64,000 nucleotides of DNA from Aristolochia californica (GCA_029961685.1 JARWKL010000008.1:8372501-8436500), one strand, 5' to 3'. Numbered from the stretch's first letter, positions 48,710 to 61,915 are shown. A program made the numbers and translations. The notes: generated by a model from the sequence alone, not told the origin.

Positions 48710-49160
48710 TATTTATAGAAAAACCTTTACTGACACGGAATAGATAGAGATTGTCATACGGGTGCTCATTGGGCCCCATCCTCAATGACTTATCTCATAA
48801 TCTTTACAAGTGTGCGGCTAAGGGTAAACAAAACCCAAAAAGGAAAAATACAAACTTTTTACGAAGTCAAAAAACAAGGTGCTAGGAAACCAATGGCATC
48901 TTCAAACCACCATGAGCAGGAAAGCTTATCTTCTCAAACCATGTGCTAAAATAGTGGGTTGGAAACTTTTATCTCAAACCATATGATGAAACCATGAGCT
49001 GGAAAACCATATGCTGAAACCGTGGGTTGAAGTTTTTGTCTTCTCAAATAGGATCATGTCTATTTTTATTCTGAGTCAATGATAGTCTTTTCAGATGTCT
49101 TTTCTAGAAAATCTTCTCAGTATCCATTATCTTGAATAATAGTCTAAGTATCCATTATCT
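48710..49160 (-). promoter_or_regulatory. Pararetroviral promoter, array 2 unit 3
   Basis: TATA at 48,710-48,717; layout as in the other units, with CATTGAGG replacing CATTGACG, so the TGACG motif is lost here. Confidence 0.55.
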
Positions 49161-49740
49161 TTTTCCTTTCTAGATAATCTTCTTAGTACTTTTGTCTTGG
49201 TATTTCCCATCTAAAGTGGTCAAATTGTGTATAGCTTCTGAGTCAAAGTCATAGTCTACGTATTCTTCGTGAGAATAACACTAAAGAGTGTGAGTACCAG
49301 TAGATCCTGATTTACTGGATATTTCTGAGTCTTGTTTCTCATAACCTTGTTCTTTAAGATATTCTTGAAAATATTCTTTCATCATCTTTTTAATATCTTC
49401 TGGATCTATCTGTTGTTTGTCTTTCTTCTTTTCTTCTGACATTTTTGGCAAATGTCCAGCCATCAACGGATTTAATGTGTCTTTACCAGCAACCATTTGA
49501 GCTGGAATAGCTAGTGAATTACCCTCACTAGTAAGTATCTGGGTAGAAAAAGTACCTGTTAATCTTGCCTTGAGTTGTTTGTTTTCTTCTTAAATGATGT
49601 TTATGTATTCTTTCTGATAATCATTCTTTTCCTGGAGCAACCTTCTCTTTTCATTGAGTCTTTGTATGGTCTTGGATAGGGTTTCACAGTGATCTCAAAA
49701 AACAATTCTTCTAATATCTTTGGCAATCCCATAAGATACT

Positions 49741-51530
49741 GTTTTAAATGCAATTGGTACCCTAAAGAGAAAAATAGAGAAAAATGTAATTTATGTTTTC
49801 TAGGAGCTTGTATACCCTGCCTAAAGATTTTAGGTATAACACCAGAAGATAATACTTTGCATAACAAGATCAGTAATACAAAATTAGAAATTAAATCCAA
49901 ATAAAAACGAAAAGAGCTTAAAAAAATGTAAGAGCCATAAGAATTAAAAGACTAACAATAACGATTATAACAACACAAAGTAGTATCATAAATAAAGATA
50001 AAACCAGAGGTACATCATAAACCTTTACTGTTTGAATCCTTATATTTCTTTCTTCAGGTATAGAGAACCCAAGACATGACGACTTGTATGGCTTCCTAGA
50101 TCTTTTGCTTCTACCACGGGCTCCTCTTTATTTTCCCAACGACAAAGCCCTGACACATCTTTTGGCTAACTGGCGAACATATGGGACATAGGACCGTGAA
50201 ACATCAAAGGATCACCATAATGCTTTTACGTCATGCAGGGGATTGACTCCAGATTAGAGAAAGAAATTATGGATTCAAAGAAACAGAAGTTTAGGAGTTC
50301 CCTTTAAGAAAACTCCAAAGTAAATAAAATTACTTTATTAAAAATAAGAACTTACTTGGAAACACAGTTGATGTAGGAATTATGCAAGGGATTCAGAGGA
50401 AGAGAAAAAAGTCATGGGATAAGGGAGCAAGGTGTGCTAGAACTAGCTTTTTTCGTTCATATCTTCTATAACTTACAACTAGGTATTTATAGACAAACCT
50501 GTGCCGACACGGAATAGATAGAGATTGTCATACAGGTGCTCATTGGGCCCCATCATCAATGACTTATCTCATAATTTTTACAAGTGTGAGGCTAAGGTTA
50601 AACAAAACCCAAAAAGGAAAAATAAAAACTTTTTACAAAGTCAAAAACATGGTGCTACAAAGTCAAAAATAAGGTGCTAGGAAACCTGGGGCATCATCAA
50701 ACCACCATGAGCTGGAAAGCTTATCTTCTCAAACCATGTGCTAAAACTGTGGGTTGGAAACTTTTATCTCAAACCATATGATGAAACCATGGGCTGGAAA
50801 ATCATATGATGAAACTGTGGGCTGAATTTTTTGTCTTCTCAAACAGGATCATGTCTATCTTTATTATGAGTCAATGATAATATTTTAAGATGTCTTTTCT
50901 AGATAATCTTCTCAGTATCCTTTATCTTGAATAATAGTCTAGGTATCCATTATCTTTTTCTTTTCTAGATAATCCTCGTAGTACTTTTGTCTTGCTATTT
51001 CCCATCTAAAGTGGTCAAATTGTGTATAGCTTCTGAGTCAAAGTCATAGTCTTTGTCTTCTTCTTGAGAATAATACTGAAGAGTCTGAGTACCAGTAGAT
51101 CCAGATTTACTGAATATTTTTGAGTCTTGTTACTCATAACCTTGTTCTTTAAGATATTCTTGAAAATATTCTTTCATCATCTTTTTAATATCTTATGGAT
51201 CTGTCTGATGTTTGCCTTTCTTCTTTTCTTCTAACGTTTTTGAAAAATGTCCAGCCGTCAACGGATTGTCTTTTACCAGCTACCGTTTGAGCTGGAATAA
51301 CTAGTGAATTACCCTCACTAGTAGGTATTTGGGTAGAAAAAGTACCTGGTAATCTTGCATTGAGTTGTCTGTTTTCTTCTTCAATGGTGTATATGTATTC
51401 TTTCTGAAAATCATTCTTTTCCTAGAGTAACCTTCACTTTTCATTGAGTCTTTGTATGGTCTTGGATAGGGTTTCATAGTGATCTCAAAAAACAATTCTT
51501 CTACTATCTTTGCCAATCCCATAAAATACT
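49741..51530 (-). repeat. Pararetroviral 1.8-kb unit, array 2 unit 4
   Basis: Linker at about 49,741-49,920. About 40 bases of leader are missing near 50,008 relative to other units. It contains a short local duplication ('acaaagtcaaaaa', 50,634-50,670). Confidence 0.8.
50484..50954 (-). promoter_or_regulatory. Pararetroviral promoter, array 2 unit 4
   Basis: TATA at 50,484-50,491; iterated upstream motifs kept; the TGACG position reads TGATG. Confidence 0.5.
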
Positions 51531-51850
51531 ATTTTAAATGCAATTGGTACCCTTGCAAGAAAAATAGAGCAAAATGTAATTTATGTTTTATAGAAGCTTG
51601 TATACCCTGCCTAAAGATTTTAGGCATAACACCAGAAGATAATACTTTGCATAACAAGATTAGTAATACAAAATTAGAAATTAAATCCAGATACATAAGA
51701 AAAGAACTTTTTAAAAAAAAAACAAAAACTATAATTGCCGTAAGAATTAAAGACTAGCAATAATGATTATAACAACACAAAGTATTATCATAAATAAAGA
51801 TAAAACTAGAGAGGAATAATAGTAGATGTGAAATTTTCTAAAGGTACATC

Positions 51851-52039
51851 CTAAACCTTTAATGTTTGAATCCTTATCTCTCTTTCTTCAGGTATAGAGA
51901 ACCCTAGACATGACGACTTGTATGGCTTCCTAGATTTTTTGCTTCTGCCACGGGCTCCTCTTTGTTTTCCCAACAACAAAGCCCTGACGCCTCCTTTGGC
52001 TAAACGGGCGAACATATGAGACATAGGACCGTGAAACAT
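51851..52039 (-). CDS. Leader sORF, 62 codons, basic (unit 5)
   Basis: MFHGPMSHMFARLAKGGVRA, basic RGARGRSKKSRKPYKSS, end IRIQTLKV. Counterpart of 48,243-48,431; see there. Confidence 0.35.
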   Translation of the reverse strand: MFHGPMSHMFARLAKGGVRALLLGKQRGARGRSKKSRKPYKSSCLGFSIPEEREIRIQTLKV

Positions 52040-52318
52040 CAAAGGATCACCATAATGCTTTTACGTCATGCAGGGGATTGACTCTAGATTAGAGAAAGAA
52101 ATTGTGGATTCAAACAGACAGAGGTTTAGGAGTTCCCTTTAGGAAAACCCCTCGATAAATAAAATTACTTTTTTAAAAATAATAACTTACTTGGAAACAT
52201 AGTTGATGTAGGAATTATGCAGGCGATTCAGAGGAAGAGAAAGATGTCATGGGTTTAGAGAGCAAGGTATGCTAGAACTGGGTTTTTTCATTCATATCTT
52301 CTATAACTTACAACTGGG

Positions 52319-52750
52319 TATTTATAGACAAACCTTTGCCGACACGGAGTAGATAGAGATACGAGTGTTCATTGGGCCCCATCGTCAATGAATTATCTCA
52401 TAATCTTTACAAGTGTGCGGCTAAGGTTAAACAAAATCCTAAAAAGGAAAAATACAACTTTTTACAAAGTCAAAAAACAAGGTGCTAGGAAACCAGGGGC
52501 ATCTTCAAACCACCATGAGCTAGAAAGCTTATCTTCTCAAACCATGCGTTAAAACTGTGGGTTGGAAACTTTTATCTCAAACCAATGGGCTGGAAAACTG
52601 TGTGCTGAAACCGTGGGCTGAATTTTTTGTCTTCTCAATCAGGATCATGTCTATCTTTATTCTGAGTCAATGATAGCCTTTTCAGATGTCTTTTCTAGAT
52701 AATCTTCTTAGTATCCATTATCTTGAACAATAGTCTTAGTATCCATTATC
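52319..52750 (-). promoter_or_regulatory. Pararetroviral promoter, array 2 unit 5
   Basis: TATA at 52,319-52,326; TGACG about 65 bases upstream; one of the iterated ACCAT motifs is partly deleted near 52,585. Confidence 0.55.
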
Positions 52751-53328
52751 TTTTTATTTTCTCGATAATCTTCTTAGTACATTTGTCTTGGTATTTCCCA
52801 TCTAATGGAGTCAAATTGTGTATAGGTTATGAGTCAAAGCCATAGTCTTCGTCTTCTTCTTGAGAATAACACTGAAGAGTCTGAATAGCAGTAGATCCAG
52901 ATTTGCTGGATATTTCTGAGTCTTGTTTCTCATAACCTTGTTCTTTAAGATATTCTTGAAAATATTCGTTCATCATCTTTTTAATATCTTCTGGATCTGT
53001 CTGATGTTTGTCTTTCTTCTTTTCTTCTGACTTTTTTGTTAAATGTCCAACCGTCAACGGATTTGATGTGTCTTTACCAGCTACCATTTGACCTAGAATA
53101 GCTAGTGAATTACCCACACTAGTAGGTATCTGGGTAGAAAAAGTACCTGTTAATCTTGCCTTGAGTTGTTTGTTTTCTTCTTAAATGGTGTTTATGTATT
53201 CTTTCTGAAAATCATTCTTTTCCTGGAGAAACCTTCTCTTTTCATTGAGTCTTTGTATGGTCTTGGATAGGGTTTCACAGTGGTCACAAAAAACAATTCT
53301 AGAATCTTTGGCAATCCCATAAGATACG

Positions 53329-55127
53329 GTTTTAAATGCAATAAGTACCCTAGCAAGAAAAATAGAGCAAAAAGTAATTTATGTTTTATAGAAGCTTGTA
53401 TACCTTGCCTAAAGATTTTAGGTATAACACTAGAAGATAATACTTTGCATAACAAGATCAGTACTACAAAATTAGAAATTAAATCCAGAGACATACGAAA
53501 AGAACTTTAAAAAAAAACTTTAAAAGTCAAAATAATGAAAAGACTTACAATAATGATTATAACAACACAAAGTAGTATCATAGATAAAGATAAAACCAGA
53601 GAGGAAAATAGTAGATGTGAAATTTTCTAAAGGTACATCCTAAACCTTTACTGATTGAATCCTTATCTTTCTTTCTTCAGGTATAGAGTACCCAAGACAT
53701 GACGACTTGTATGACTTCTTAGCAATTTTGCTTCTGGCACATGCACCTCTTTTTTTCCCATCAGCAAATCCCTGACGCCTCCTTTGGCTAAACAGGCGAA
53801 CATATGGGACATAGGACCATGAAACATCAAAGGATCATTATAATGCCTTTACCTCATGCAGGGAATTCACTCCAGATTAGAGAAAGAAATTATGGATTGA
53901 AACAGACTGAGGTTTAGGAGTTTCCTTTAGGAAAACCCCTAAGTAAATAAAATTACTTTTTTTAAAATAAGAACTTACTTGGAAACACAGTTGATGTAGG
54001 AATTATTTAGGGGATTTAGAGGAAGAGAAAGAAGTCATGGGTTTAGAGAGCAAGGTCTGAAATTCATTGATATCTTCTATAACTTACAACTGGGTATTTA
54101 TAGACAAATTTTTGCCGACACAGAATAGATAGAGATTGTCATACAGATGCTCATTGGGCTCCATCATCAATGACTTATCTCATAATCTTTACAAGTGTGT
54201 GGCTAAGGTTAAACAAAACCCAAAAAGGAAAAATACAAACTTTTTACAAAGTCAAAAACAAAGGTGCTAGGAAACCAGGGGCATCTTCAAACCACCATGA
54301 GCTGGAAAGCTTATTGTCTCAAACCATGTGCTAAAATAGTGGGTTGGAAACTTTTATCTCAAACCATATGATGAAACCATGGGCTGGAAACCATGTGCTG
54401 AAACCGTGGGCTGAATTTCTTTTCATCTCAAACATGATCATGTCTATCTTTATTCTGAGTCAATGATAGTCTTTTCTAATGTCTTTTCTAGATAATCTTC
54501 TCAGAATCCATTATCTTGAATAATAGTCTAAGTATCCATTATCTTTTTCTTTTCTAGATTATCTTCTTAGTACTTTTGTCTAGTTATTTCCCATCTAAAG
54601 TGGTCACATTGTGTATAGCTTCTGAGTCAAAGTCATAGTCTTCGTCTTCTTCTTGAGAATAACACAGAAGAGTCTGAGTACTAGTAGATCCAGATTTACT
54701 GAATATTTCTGAGTCTTGTTTCTCATAACCTTGTTCTTTAAGATATTCTTGAAAATATTCTTTCATCATCTTTTTGATATCTTCTGGATTTGTCTGTTGT
54801 TTGTCTTTCTTCTTTTCTTCTGACATTTTTGGCAAATGTCTAGCCGTCAACGGATTTGATGTGTCTTTACCAGCTACCTTTTGAGCTAGACTAGCTTGTG
54901 AATTACCCTCACTAGTAGGTATCTAGTTAGAAAAAGTACCTGTTAATCTTGCCTTGAGTTGTTTGTTTTCTTCTTCAATGGTGTTTATGTATTCTTTCTG
55001 AAAATCATTCTTTTTCTGGAGTAACTTTCTCTTTTCATTGAGTCTTTGTATGGTCTTGGATAGGGTTTCACAGTGATCACAAAAAAACAATTCTTCTAGT
55101 ATCTTTCGCAATCCCGTAAGATATTTG
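53329..55127 (-). repeat. Pararetroviral 1.8-kb unit, array 2 unit 6
   Basis: Top unit of the array; at its upper end the frame is continuous with the N-terminal viroplasmin region. Part of the leader just after the TATA (about 54,057) is deleted. Confidence 0.8.
54095..54543 (-). promoter_or_regulatory. Pararetroviral promoter, array 2 unit 6
   Basis: TATA at 54,095-54,102, paired GATAATGGAT motifs at about 54,500-54,543. The TGACG position reads TGATG. Confidence 0.55.
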
Positions 55128-55584
55128 GTCTTCTCTCATAAATCTTAAGGATGGGGCTATATAATAATTAGTTCCTATACTGTGCTTAGCAGCTTCTAAG
55201 GCTTCTTGTAAATTATTAAATTCTTTATAAATAGGTCTTTTAAAATCTTGAATACTTTCTATAACTTCAGTCCTGGAATGAAAGCTCCTAGAGTTTTACG
55301 TTTAAAAACTACATTAAAATTAATTTTTTTTTGACAAAAATATTCTGATAAACTATTAATACTGGATAAAAAGTATTTTTGATCATTAGGAATTCTTTGT
55401 TAAGAAAGCCATAAGTTGTCTAATAAGCATTGTTCTTCTTTGCCAACAGAAATAATGGGTAAAGTGTTAAATGTAATATTAGATTTAGGAAAAACTACTA
55501 ATTTTTTATTACCAAAATTTAAAAATTCTTCTCCATAAATATTGAATCTTGAGGAAGAAGATCTTGAGGACATCTGGTCTGGAG
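54584..55584 (-). pseudogene. Viroplasmin-like ORF at head of array 2
   Basis: Second near-complete copy of the ORF described at 20,907-21,904: MSSRSSSSRFNIYGEEF start, a degraded viroplasmin fold at 55,200-55,330, then CDHCETL, coiled coil and SEEKKKDK, ending SEAIHNVTTLDGK. In-frame stops lie after LLDNLWLS (about 55,400) and after LTGTFSN (54,923), and a small deletion near 55,285 or 55,325 shifts the frame. Its upstream side is not RNase H as in array 1 but a Ty3/gypsy fragment joined at 55,584/55,585. Confidence 0.7.
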
Positions 55585-56757
55585 ACCTGCTGGGCTGAAT
55601 AATACCCTGTGCTAACATCTACTCGCACTGCCTTTCAATCTCATCCTTTTGTAAGTGAGGGTAACGATACGGACGTACCACTACCGGCTCAATACCCATT
55701 TTTGAACGGATACGGCGATCACAGTGCCTAAGTGGCGGTAAGGCGGTACGGTCTTGAAAGAGATCTTCAAATTTTGTAAGTAAGTGAGATAACTTACATG
55801 TGTTTGTGGACTGGACCTGGGCAACCTGTAGTGCGCGGGTGAGTGGTGCTTGTGTGCCATGCAATATAATCTGATGTTGGTCCTCTATAAAAGACATGGT
55901 TAGAGCTTGGAAATCCCATAGTATTGGTCCCAACAATTGTAGCCATTTAATTCCTAGCACCAAATCGAATCCTGATAGTGGAATCACTAGAAAATCTGCA
56001 ACAAATTCATATCCCTCAATATCAAAGTGTGTGGCTGGTGATATGCCTACACTAGTAATTTAAGCCCCATTGGCTACTGATACAGAAAGACCATTCTGTT
56101 GTTGTACTACTAACCCAAGTTGTTCTGCCGCCTACTGACTGATGAAATTATGTGTACTACCCGAGTCAACTAAAGCCAGTAACTGTAAATGATGTAATTG
56201 GGCTTTAACCTGCATTGTGCTTGCACTGCGTAGACCAGTCATTGCATGAAGGGAAATCTCTAGACCTTCTTGGTCAGTTTCCACAATTTCTTCCTCTGGT
56301 GGTATTTCTTCTCCATCCTCCCACAGACATATACTGAATAATCGTTTGCAGTGGTGACCAAAGACATACTGTTCATCACAGTTAAAACAAAGGCCCTTGG
56401 CCTTTCTCTGGTCCATTTCCTGTCTAGTAAGTTTTTTGAAGTAAGGAGCAGGTGGAGCCGAATTAGAGATATCTGAGCGTGGGGCTGCACTGTCTCTAAA
56501 TCTTGGAGGTCCATAGGAAGGGTTTGGCGAAGAGGCATTGTGCCTCCCTGGCCAAGCTGGTTTTCTGACCAGTGACTCCTTTAGAACACGCTGTTTGTGC
56601 TCAATTGCCCTGGCTAAATTCATAGTGTGGTCTAAATCTGTAGGAGCATGTAATTCAACTTCTAAACGCAGAGCTTCTGTCAAACCAGCAGTAAAAATAT
56701 GGACATACTGTGTGTGGCTAACAAACTGGTTTGTTCGGGCTAACAAACTGGTTTGTG
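55585..56757 (-). pseudogene. Ty3/gypsy gag-protease-RT fragment
   Basis: Minus-strand frame with, in order: the end of a retrotransposon gag domain (GLTEALRLEVELHAPTDLD, LARAIEHKQRV); a zinc knuckle CFNCDEQYVFGHHCKRLF; an acidic linker; the retropepsin active site ALVDSGSTHNFISQ; the protease end FDLVLGIKWLQLLGPILWDF; and the RT start (VVVRPYRYPHLQKDEIERQC, then MLAQGIIQPSRSP). In-frame stops occur after HNFISQ, before ITSVG and after ERQCE. RT motifs with the catalytic YxDD, RNase H and integrase are absent. A 22-base direct repeat ('ctaacaaactggtttgt' twice, 56,718-56,756) lies at the 5' edge, next to the L-A fragment. Confidence 0.85.
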
Positions 56758-57110
56758 ACCCCAAAGTGCATATAGCAAGAGTCGACAACATGGAAGGAGT
56801 TGACCCCATCTGAGTAAAAAATGACAAAAAGGATTTGACTCTATGTAATAAAAAGTTTTGAAATAAAAAAAAATCAATGGTCCCTTATAGGGTGCAAAAG
56901 AAAGATGTGTTGAACTTTGGGGTGGAGAGGATTCAAACTTTGGGGAGGATTCAACTAAAGAATCAAGCTATTAGAAGAAAAAGTTGTGGAGGCCATGTTT
57001 TAGCAATTAAATTTCTTGAATATTGGGTCCAAATCCAAAAATTTTAGGTTTCCAAATTATGTAAGTAACCTATAATATGTTCGGTAGTAAAAATAGGAAC
57101 TATTGATTAT
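56758..57110 (+). mobile_element. L-A fragment (middle part)
   Basis: Matches about 38,190-38,535 ('aagtgcatatagcaagagtc' to 'aggaactattgatt'), followed again by an A+T module exactly as at 38,536. It is thus a remnant of the same tandem arrangement, cut by the gypsy side. Confidence 0.75.
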
Positions 57111-59336
57111 TTTTTACAAAATTGCAACAGAATATATAAGCTAAAGTAAATCCTAGCACTCGTAACCCTCGTGGCTCTTTCCCTCTTAGAACTACATCAC
57201 AATTTTACTGCTCTCTTAGTATCTCATAATTACTTAGCTTAGGCCTAACAAAACCCTTGTATGACTTTTTCTATTTCTCTATAAAAATAATTATGACCAA
57301 TCGCAGTCCGAATGTTTATACAAAGGATTTCTTCTTTTTTTTTTTTAACTTTTCACTATTAAATAGTGTCCTTAAATTTCATGAAAGGTTCCCGAGGATT
57401 ATTAATAATAACCAAGTCTTTAATTTATTTATTTTAATAATTACCTAAAAAAAATTTCTATAACAATGGGATAAGAATAAATCATCTATGAGATAATAAT
57501 GTAATTACATAATAAATTATAGTTAATATTTTGTATTAACTAATTACTAGATCAATAACTCAATTAGTTACTTCACAAGTCATATTACATTCACATGACT
57601 TGATCAATTTATAATGTGCATCAATATGATCATGCAAATTATTATACTCTCACTAATTAATAATTTAAATCGCGAACCAAATAGTTATATTTAGTTTATA
57701 GTTTAATTTTTCTAACTTTGAAAGTATTTCCATCGATATACAAAGAATTTTTGTGTATCTTACTAATTAATTTCTATTTTCCATTTTAAGAAAATCTGTA
57801 GAAAAAGTTTTTATCAAAATGATAATATATAATGATAATTGAACAAATTTAATAATATCAAATAAATCACTTAATTAAAATATATTAATTAATTTTTATA
57901 TTATGTTAACCAAATTAAGTTGATTGATCATTTAATTGTTTTTATTTAATTTAACATAAGTATTTTAATTAAATATTTTTTTAAAATACAAAAAATAAAT
58001 TATAGTAATATTTAATGAAAATTTAAAATTCTAATGTTTAATTGTTTTATTTATTCCATTGATAAAAATCTTATCTCATTTCACATAAAAGCACTATTAT
58101 ACTTGATTAATGACTTACATAGCACTATGTTGGTAGTAAGAGAAAATGTTAAATATAACTATATGTGAGAATAGGTGATCAATTATCTGTGATTATATTT
58201 TTTTCCTACTTATTTTCGATAAAATTATTCTATCTAGAATAATATCTATTGCTTGATGATTTTTCAAATTCGCTGAGAATAAATGAATATTTCTCTGTAA
58301 TTTTTTTGTTTTTCTAATTATTTTCAATGAAATTTTTTTATCGAAAATAGCATATATTTACCAGAATTTTTGAATTTTATCAAGAATAAGTAGATATTTA
58401 TCAATTAATTTTTGTTGTTAATGTTTCCTACTTATTCTTGGCAAAATTATTTCATTGAGAAAAAATATATTTCTCAATGATTTTTTATTTCAAAGAGAAT
58501 AGTGGATATTTTTTATTTTTTCCTAACTATTTCTTAGAGAAATTACTTCTCTGAGAATAGTATATATTTCGCAAAGATTTTTAATTTCACCAGTAATAAG
58601 TGATTTTTTATTTTTATTTTCCCTTCTTTTTTTTGGTGAAATTATTTGACCGAGAATAGCATATATTTCTAAGAGATTTTTAAAATTTTCCAATAATTAG
58701 TTTATATTTTTGTTTTGTCTTTCTCTAACTTATTATCGAGCTTTTTTTTTTTGTCGAGAATAGTATTTATTTCTCGGTGAGTTTTTAATTACATTGAGAA
58801 TAAGTGAATATTTTAATTTTTAATTTCCCCTCTTATTCTTGGCGAAATAATTTTTCAAAAATATTATATATTTTTTTTAATCTTTGATTTTTTTGAGAGT
58901 AAGTGAATTATTTTTCTTTTTTCTCCTAACTTATTATTGACAGGATAGTTTCGACTAGAATATCTTGGTGATTTTTTAATTTCATTGAGAATAATTGGTT
59001 CTCCCCATTTAGTGGGAATCTTTTTCTCGACGACATTCAAATTTCATCGAGAAATATATACTTATCTCAAAAAAAAATCATGGAGAAGAAAAAACTTTGA
59101 GAAACATTAATTTTCCTATAGCATAAGAAGTTAGAGCAACTCAATTGAAGATGGCTATGAACTACTTCCGACAAGCACACTCCTACTTAGGTTGTTTGAT
59201 TTGAATGTAAGTTGAATTATGTCTAAACTTGTAGCCTTTGCATGAAGTCTTGTTTACTTGAATGGGACACAATCATGTTCAAGCTACGGGAGTAAAAAGT
59301 ATATAATTAGAAAAGAGTAAATGATTTTATATATTG
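57111..59336. repeat. A+T-rich module, copy 4
   Basis: Homologue of 38,536-40,640 including the extra bases at its start. The subrepeat region is about 58,150-59,070. Confidence 0.75.
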
Positions 59337-61915
59337 TGTTGGCCCCAAGATCCCCATTAAGATAATATTACTAATATTATATGTTAAATATGAGGCGCAT
59401 TAAAAAAACTCATTAAAAACATTTCTAACAGCATATTCGTTTGATCCACCATGGCCCATTTCAATGATCCATAGAAAATGGAAGAAATTTTCTCATACTA
59501 GAAAGCACACCATCAACATCTAGTAGCACCATTTGACTTAAAAGACAAAGGAAGAATCATTTTTTTGGAAACAACCGGTCCAAAAAAGGCAAGAAGAATA
59601 AAATGAGGAAAAGGAGATGACCATATAGGAAGAAATAAAAATTAATGCGCCAATAGTCGAAGGAGTCAAACCCATCTATAAAAATCAAGCATAATCAGTG
59701 AAAAAAATGAAAGCCTAAAATGAAAAGACAAAATTAAGGAGTCAAGCATGTGGTGAAATCGGAGCAAGAAGAGTTGACCCCCATGGAAGGAATCGACCTC
59801 ATGTCATGATGGAGTGAGCAAAACAGTAGTGGGAGGAGTTGATTATTGTACTAAAGTGCATATAGTAAGAGTCGACAACATCGAAGGAGTTGACCCCATC
59901 TGAGTGAAAAACAAAAAAAAGGATTTGACTCTATGCACTAAAAAGTTCTAAAATAAAAAAAAAATCAGTCGATCCTTATAGGGTGCAAAAGTAAGAGGAG
60001 TTGAACTCTTGGGCAGAGAGGATTCAAACTTTGGGGAGGATTCGACTACAGAATCAAGCTATTAGAAGAAAAAATTGTGGAAGCCATGGTGTAGCAATTC
60101 AATTTCCTGAATATCGGGTCCAAATCCAAAAATTATATGTTTTCAAATTATGTAAGTAACCTATAATATGTTCGGTAGTAAAAATAGGAACTATTGATTT
60201 TTTTCATAATTTTTAGACCTTTGTTTTCACCTTCTTTTGCTAAAATGTTGGAGAATTTGCTCTTTAACCCAAACTCGCCTCTAATGAAATTCTCTCTTCT
60301 CACAGTGAAAACCAAGCCTCCTAAGTACTTGCACATGCTTTAAGAATTTTTTGCCTCTCTCAAAGCTAGCTTAAAAGGTTGATAGTTTTCTTTATTGAGC
60401 TAAGAAATTATGTGTTGTTTGTTTTAATACTTAAATCTCAGTTAGTTAAACATGTGCTAAGGGATTTTAAGACCATATTTGATCCAACCATTGCATTGTG
60501 AGTAGTTGTGTTATTGACAACCATTTGAAATTAGTTTTAAAACCTCCTCTATTTTCATATCATATTAATGCATGACTATTTGTTATTTTATTGGGGCATT
60601 TGAAATGGCTTTTACTAAGTATTGAAACTTTGGGATAGAATTTCAAATCCAAGTATTTACATTTATATACTTTGAGATATATCAATGATAATTGGTCGAG
60701 TACAATGAATTGGTGCTAAGTACACTTTGAAAAATCATTCACTATAATTTATAATGCTACTTATGGGTTATAGTTTGAAATTTATTATTTTTTGAGTTGA
60801 ATTGTTTACGTCCCCCGACTTGAAAAGCCAATCCCATATTTAAATTGAGCCAATATTTTCAAATGAACACATCTTTTGCTGCCTATCTTTTCAAATCAAA
60901 TCATAAATGACTACTATGAGTTGTTTTCATTTTAAAATCAAGTTACTAAGGACTATTTTAAACTACTAATTAAATTGGATAGATGTACCTATTTGTTTGT
61001 ACCAAGATTAATAAAATTTTCCTATTGGGAGATAATTATTATTGTGATACATTGTAACAAAGTAATACTTACAATTGGGCCAAACCTTCCATAGGTAAGA
61101 CCATCCTCACCCAAAATTTATTCAAGAAAAAAAAAATTGTGGCAAAAGAATTGAAGTTGGGAAGTTGTGTTTGCAGTTGTTCCAGTCATAAAACCTTGTG
61201 TAGGTAGGTGATGCTGAAAATCTCTTTGTGGGTCTAGATTAGTGTGCCTAGTGAGTCATTGAAAATCTATGTGCTAGTCTACCTTATCAATTGATGAAAA
61301 ATCTCATTGTGGGTCTAGGCATGTATGCCTAATTAGTTGTTAAATCTGAGGGAGTACCATTGTAAGTTGGTTGTTTCGGTCAATTGAATTGCATAAGTCC
61401 ATTTGTGGGCAACATTGCAATTGGCCTTCGAGGTGATTTGCTTTATATGTTTTTGGGCAAGCCAAGATTAGTGGCTCCTTAAGATTATGAAACATATTGA
61501 GGGGTAGACTTGCAATCAGCTAGAAGGACTTCAAACCACCCTAAAAATCCTATGTGTACTTTGTATGTAATTGCTTCTACGAATGCCATTGCTCATTGTG
61601 ACATGAACTTTAAAATTGACCTTGGATTTTGAATTAATTAAAAGCACATAGGAACGAAGTAAAAGCAGTTAAAGTTAAGAATAAAAGTGAAAAAACCTAC
61701 CATTTTATTAGACTATATATACCTTAATTGTAGATCATCCATATATTGGATTACCAATCAGTAAAATAGGAAATCAACACCTAGGAAAAAAAATTAAAAA
61801 TGTTTAGAAATCATGTCCAAGAAAAGTAGCAAGCAAGAGTCTGAGATTTTACTTGTAGCTTTACTGCTCGCGAAGAGTGAATTAAGCATAGCAAAAAAAA
61901 AAAAGGAAAGAAAAA
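59337..61915 (+). mobile_element. L-A LTR-like block, copy 4
   Basis: TGTTGGCCCCAAGATCCCC at 59,337; closely matches 40,641-43,230. No ORF of note. Confidence 0.5.

Larger units (their letters stand above)
47931..49740 (-). repeat. Pararetroviral 1.8-kb unit, array 2 unit 3
   Basis: Linker at about 47,931-48,110. Contains an uninterrupted 62-codon leader ORF at 48,243-48,431 and the uORF at 48,606-48,641. Confidence 0.8.
51531..53328 (-). repeat. Pararetroviral 1.8-kb unit, array 2 unit 5
   Basis: Linker at about 51,531-51,720. Leader sORF open at 51,851-52,039. The viroplasmin C-terminal segment is open from 53,117 to 52,827 (SEEKKKDKHQTDPEDIKKMM, then SQEEDEDYGFDS). Confidence 0.8.

Noticed and set aside
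44469..55127. CRISPR-like or centromeric satellite reading of the periodic array
   Set aside because: The unit is 1.8 kb with promoter and viral ORF content; there are no short repeats with spacers, and it is not a 150-180-bp satellite.
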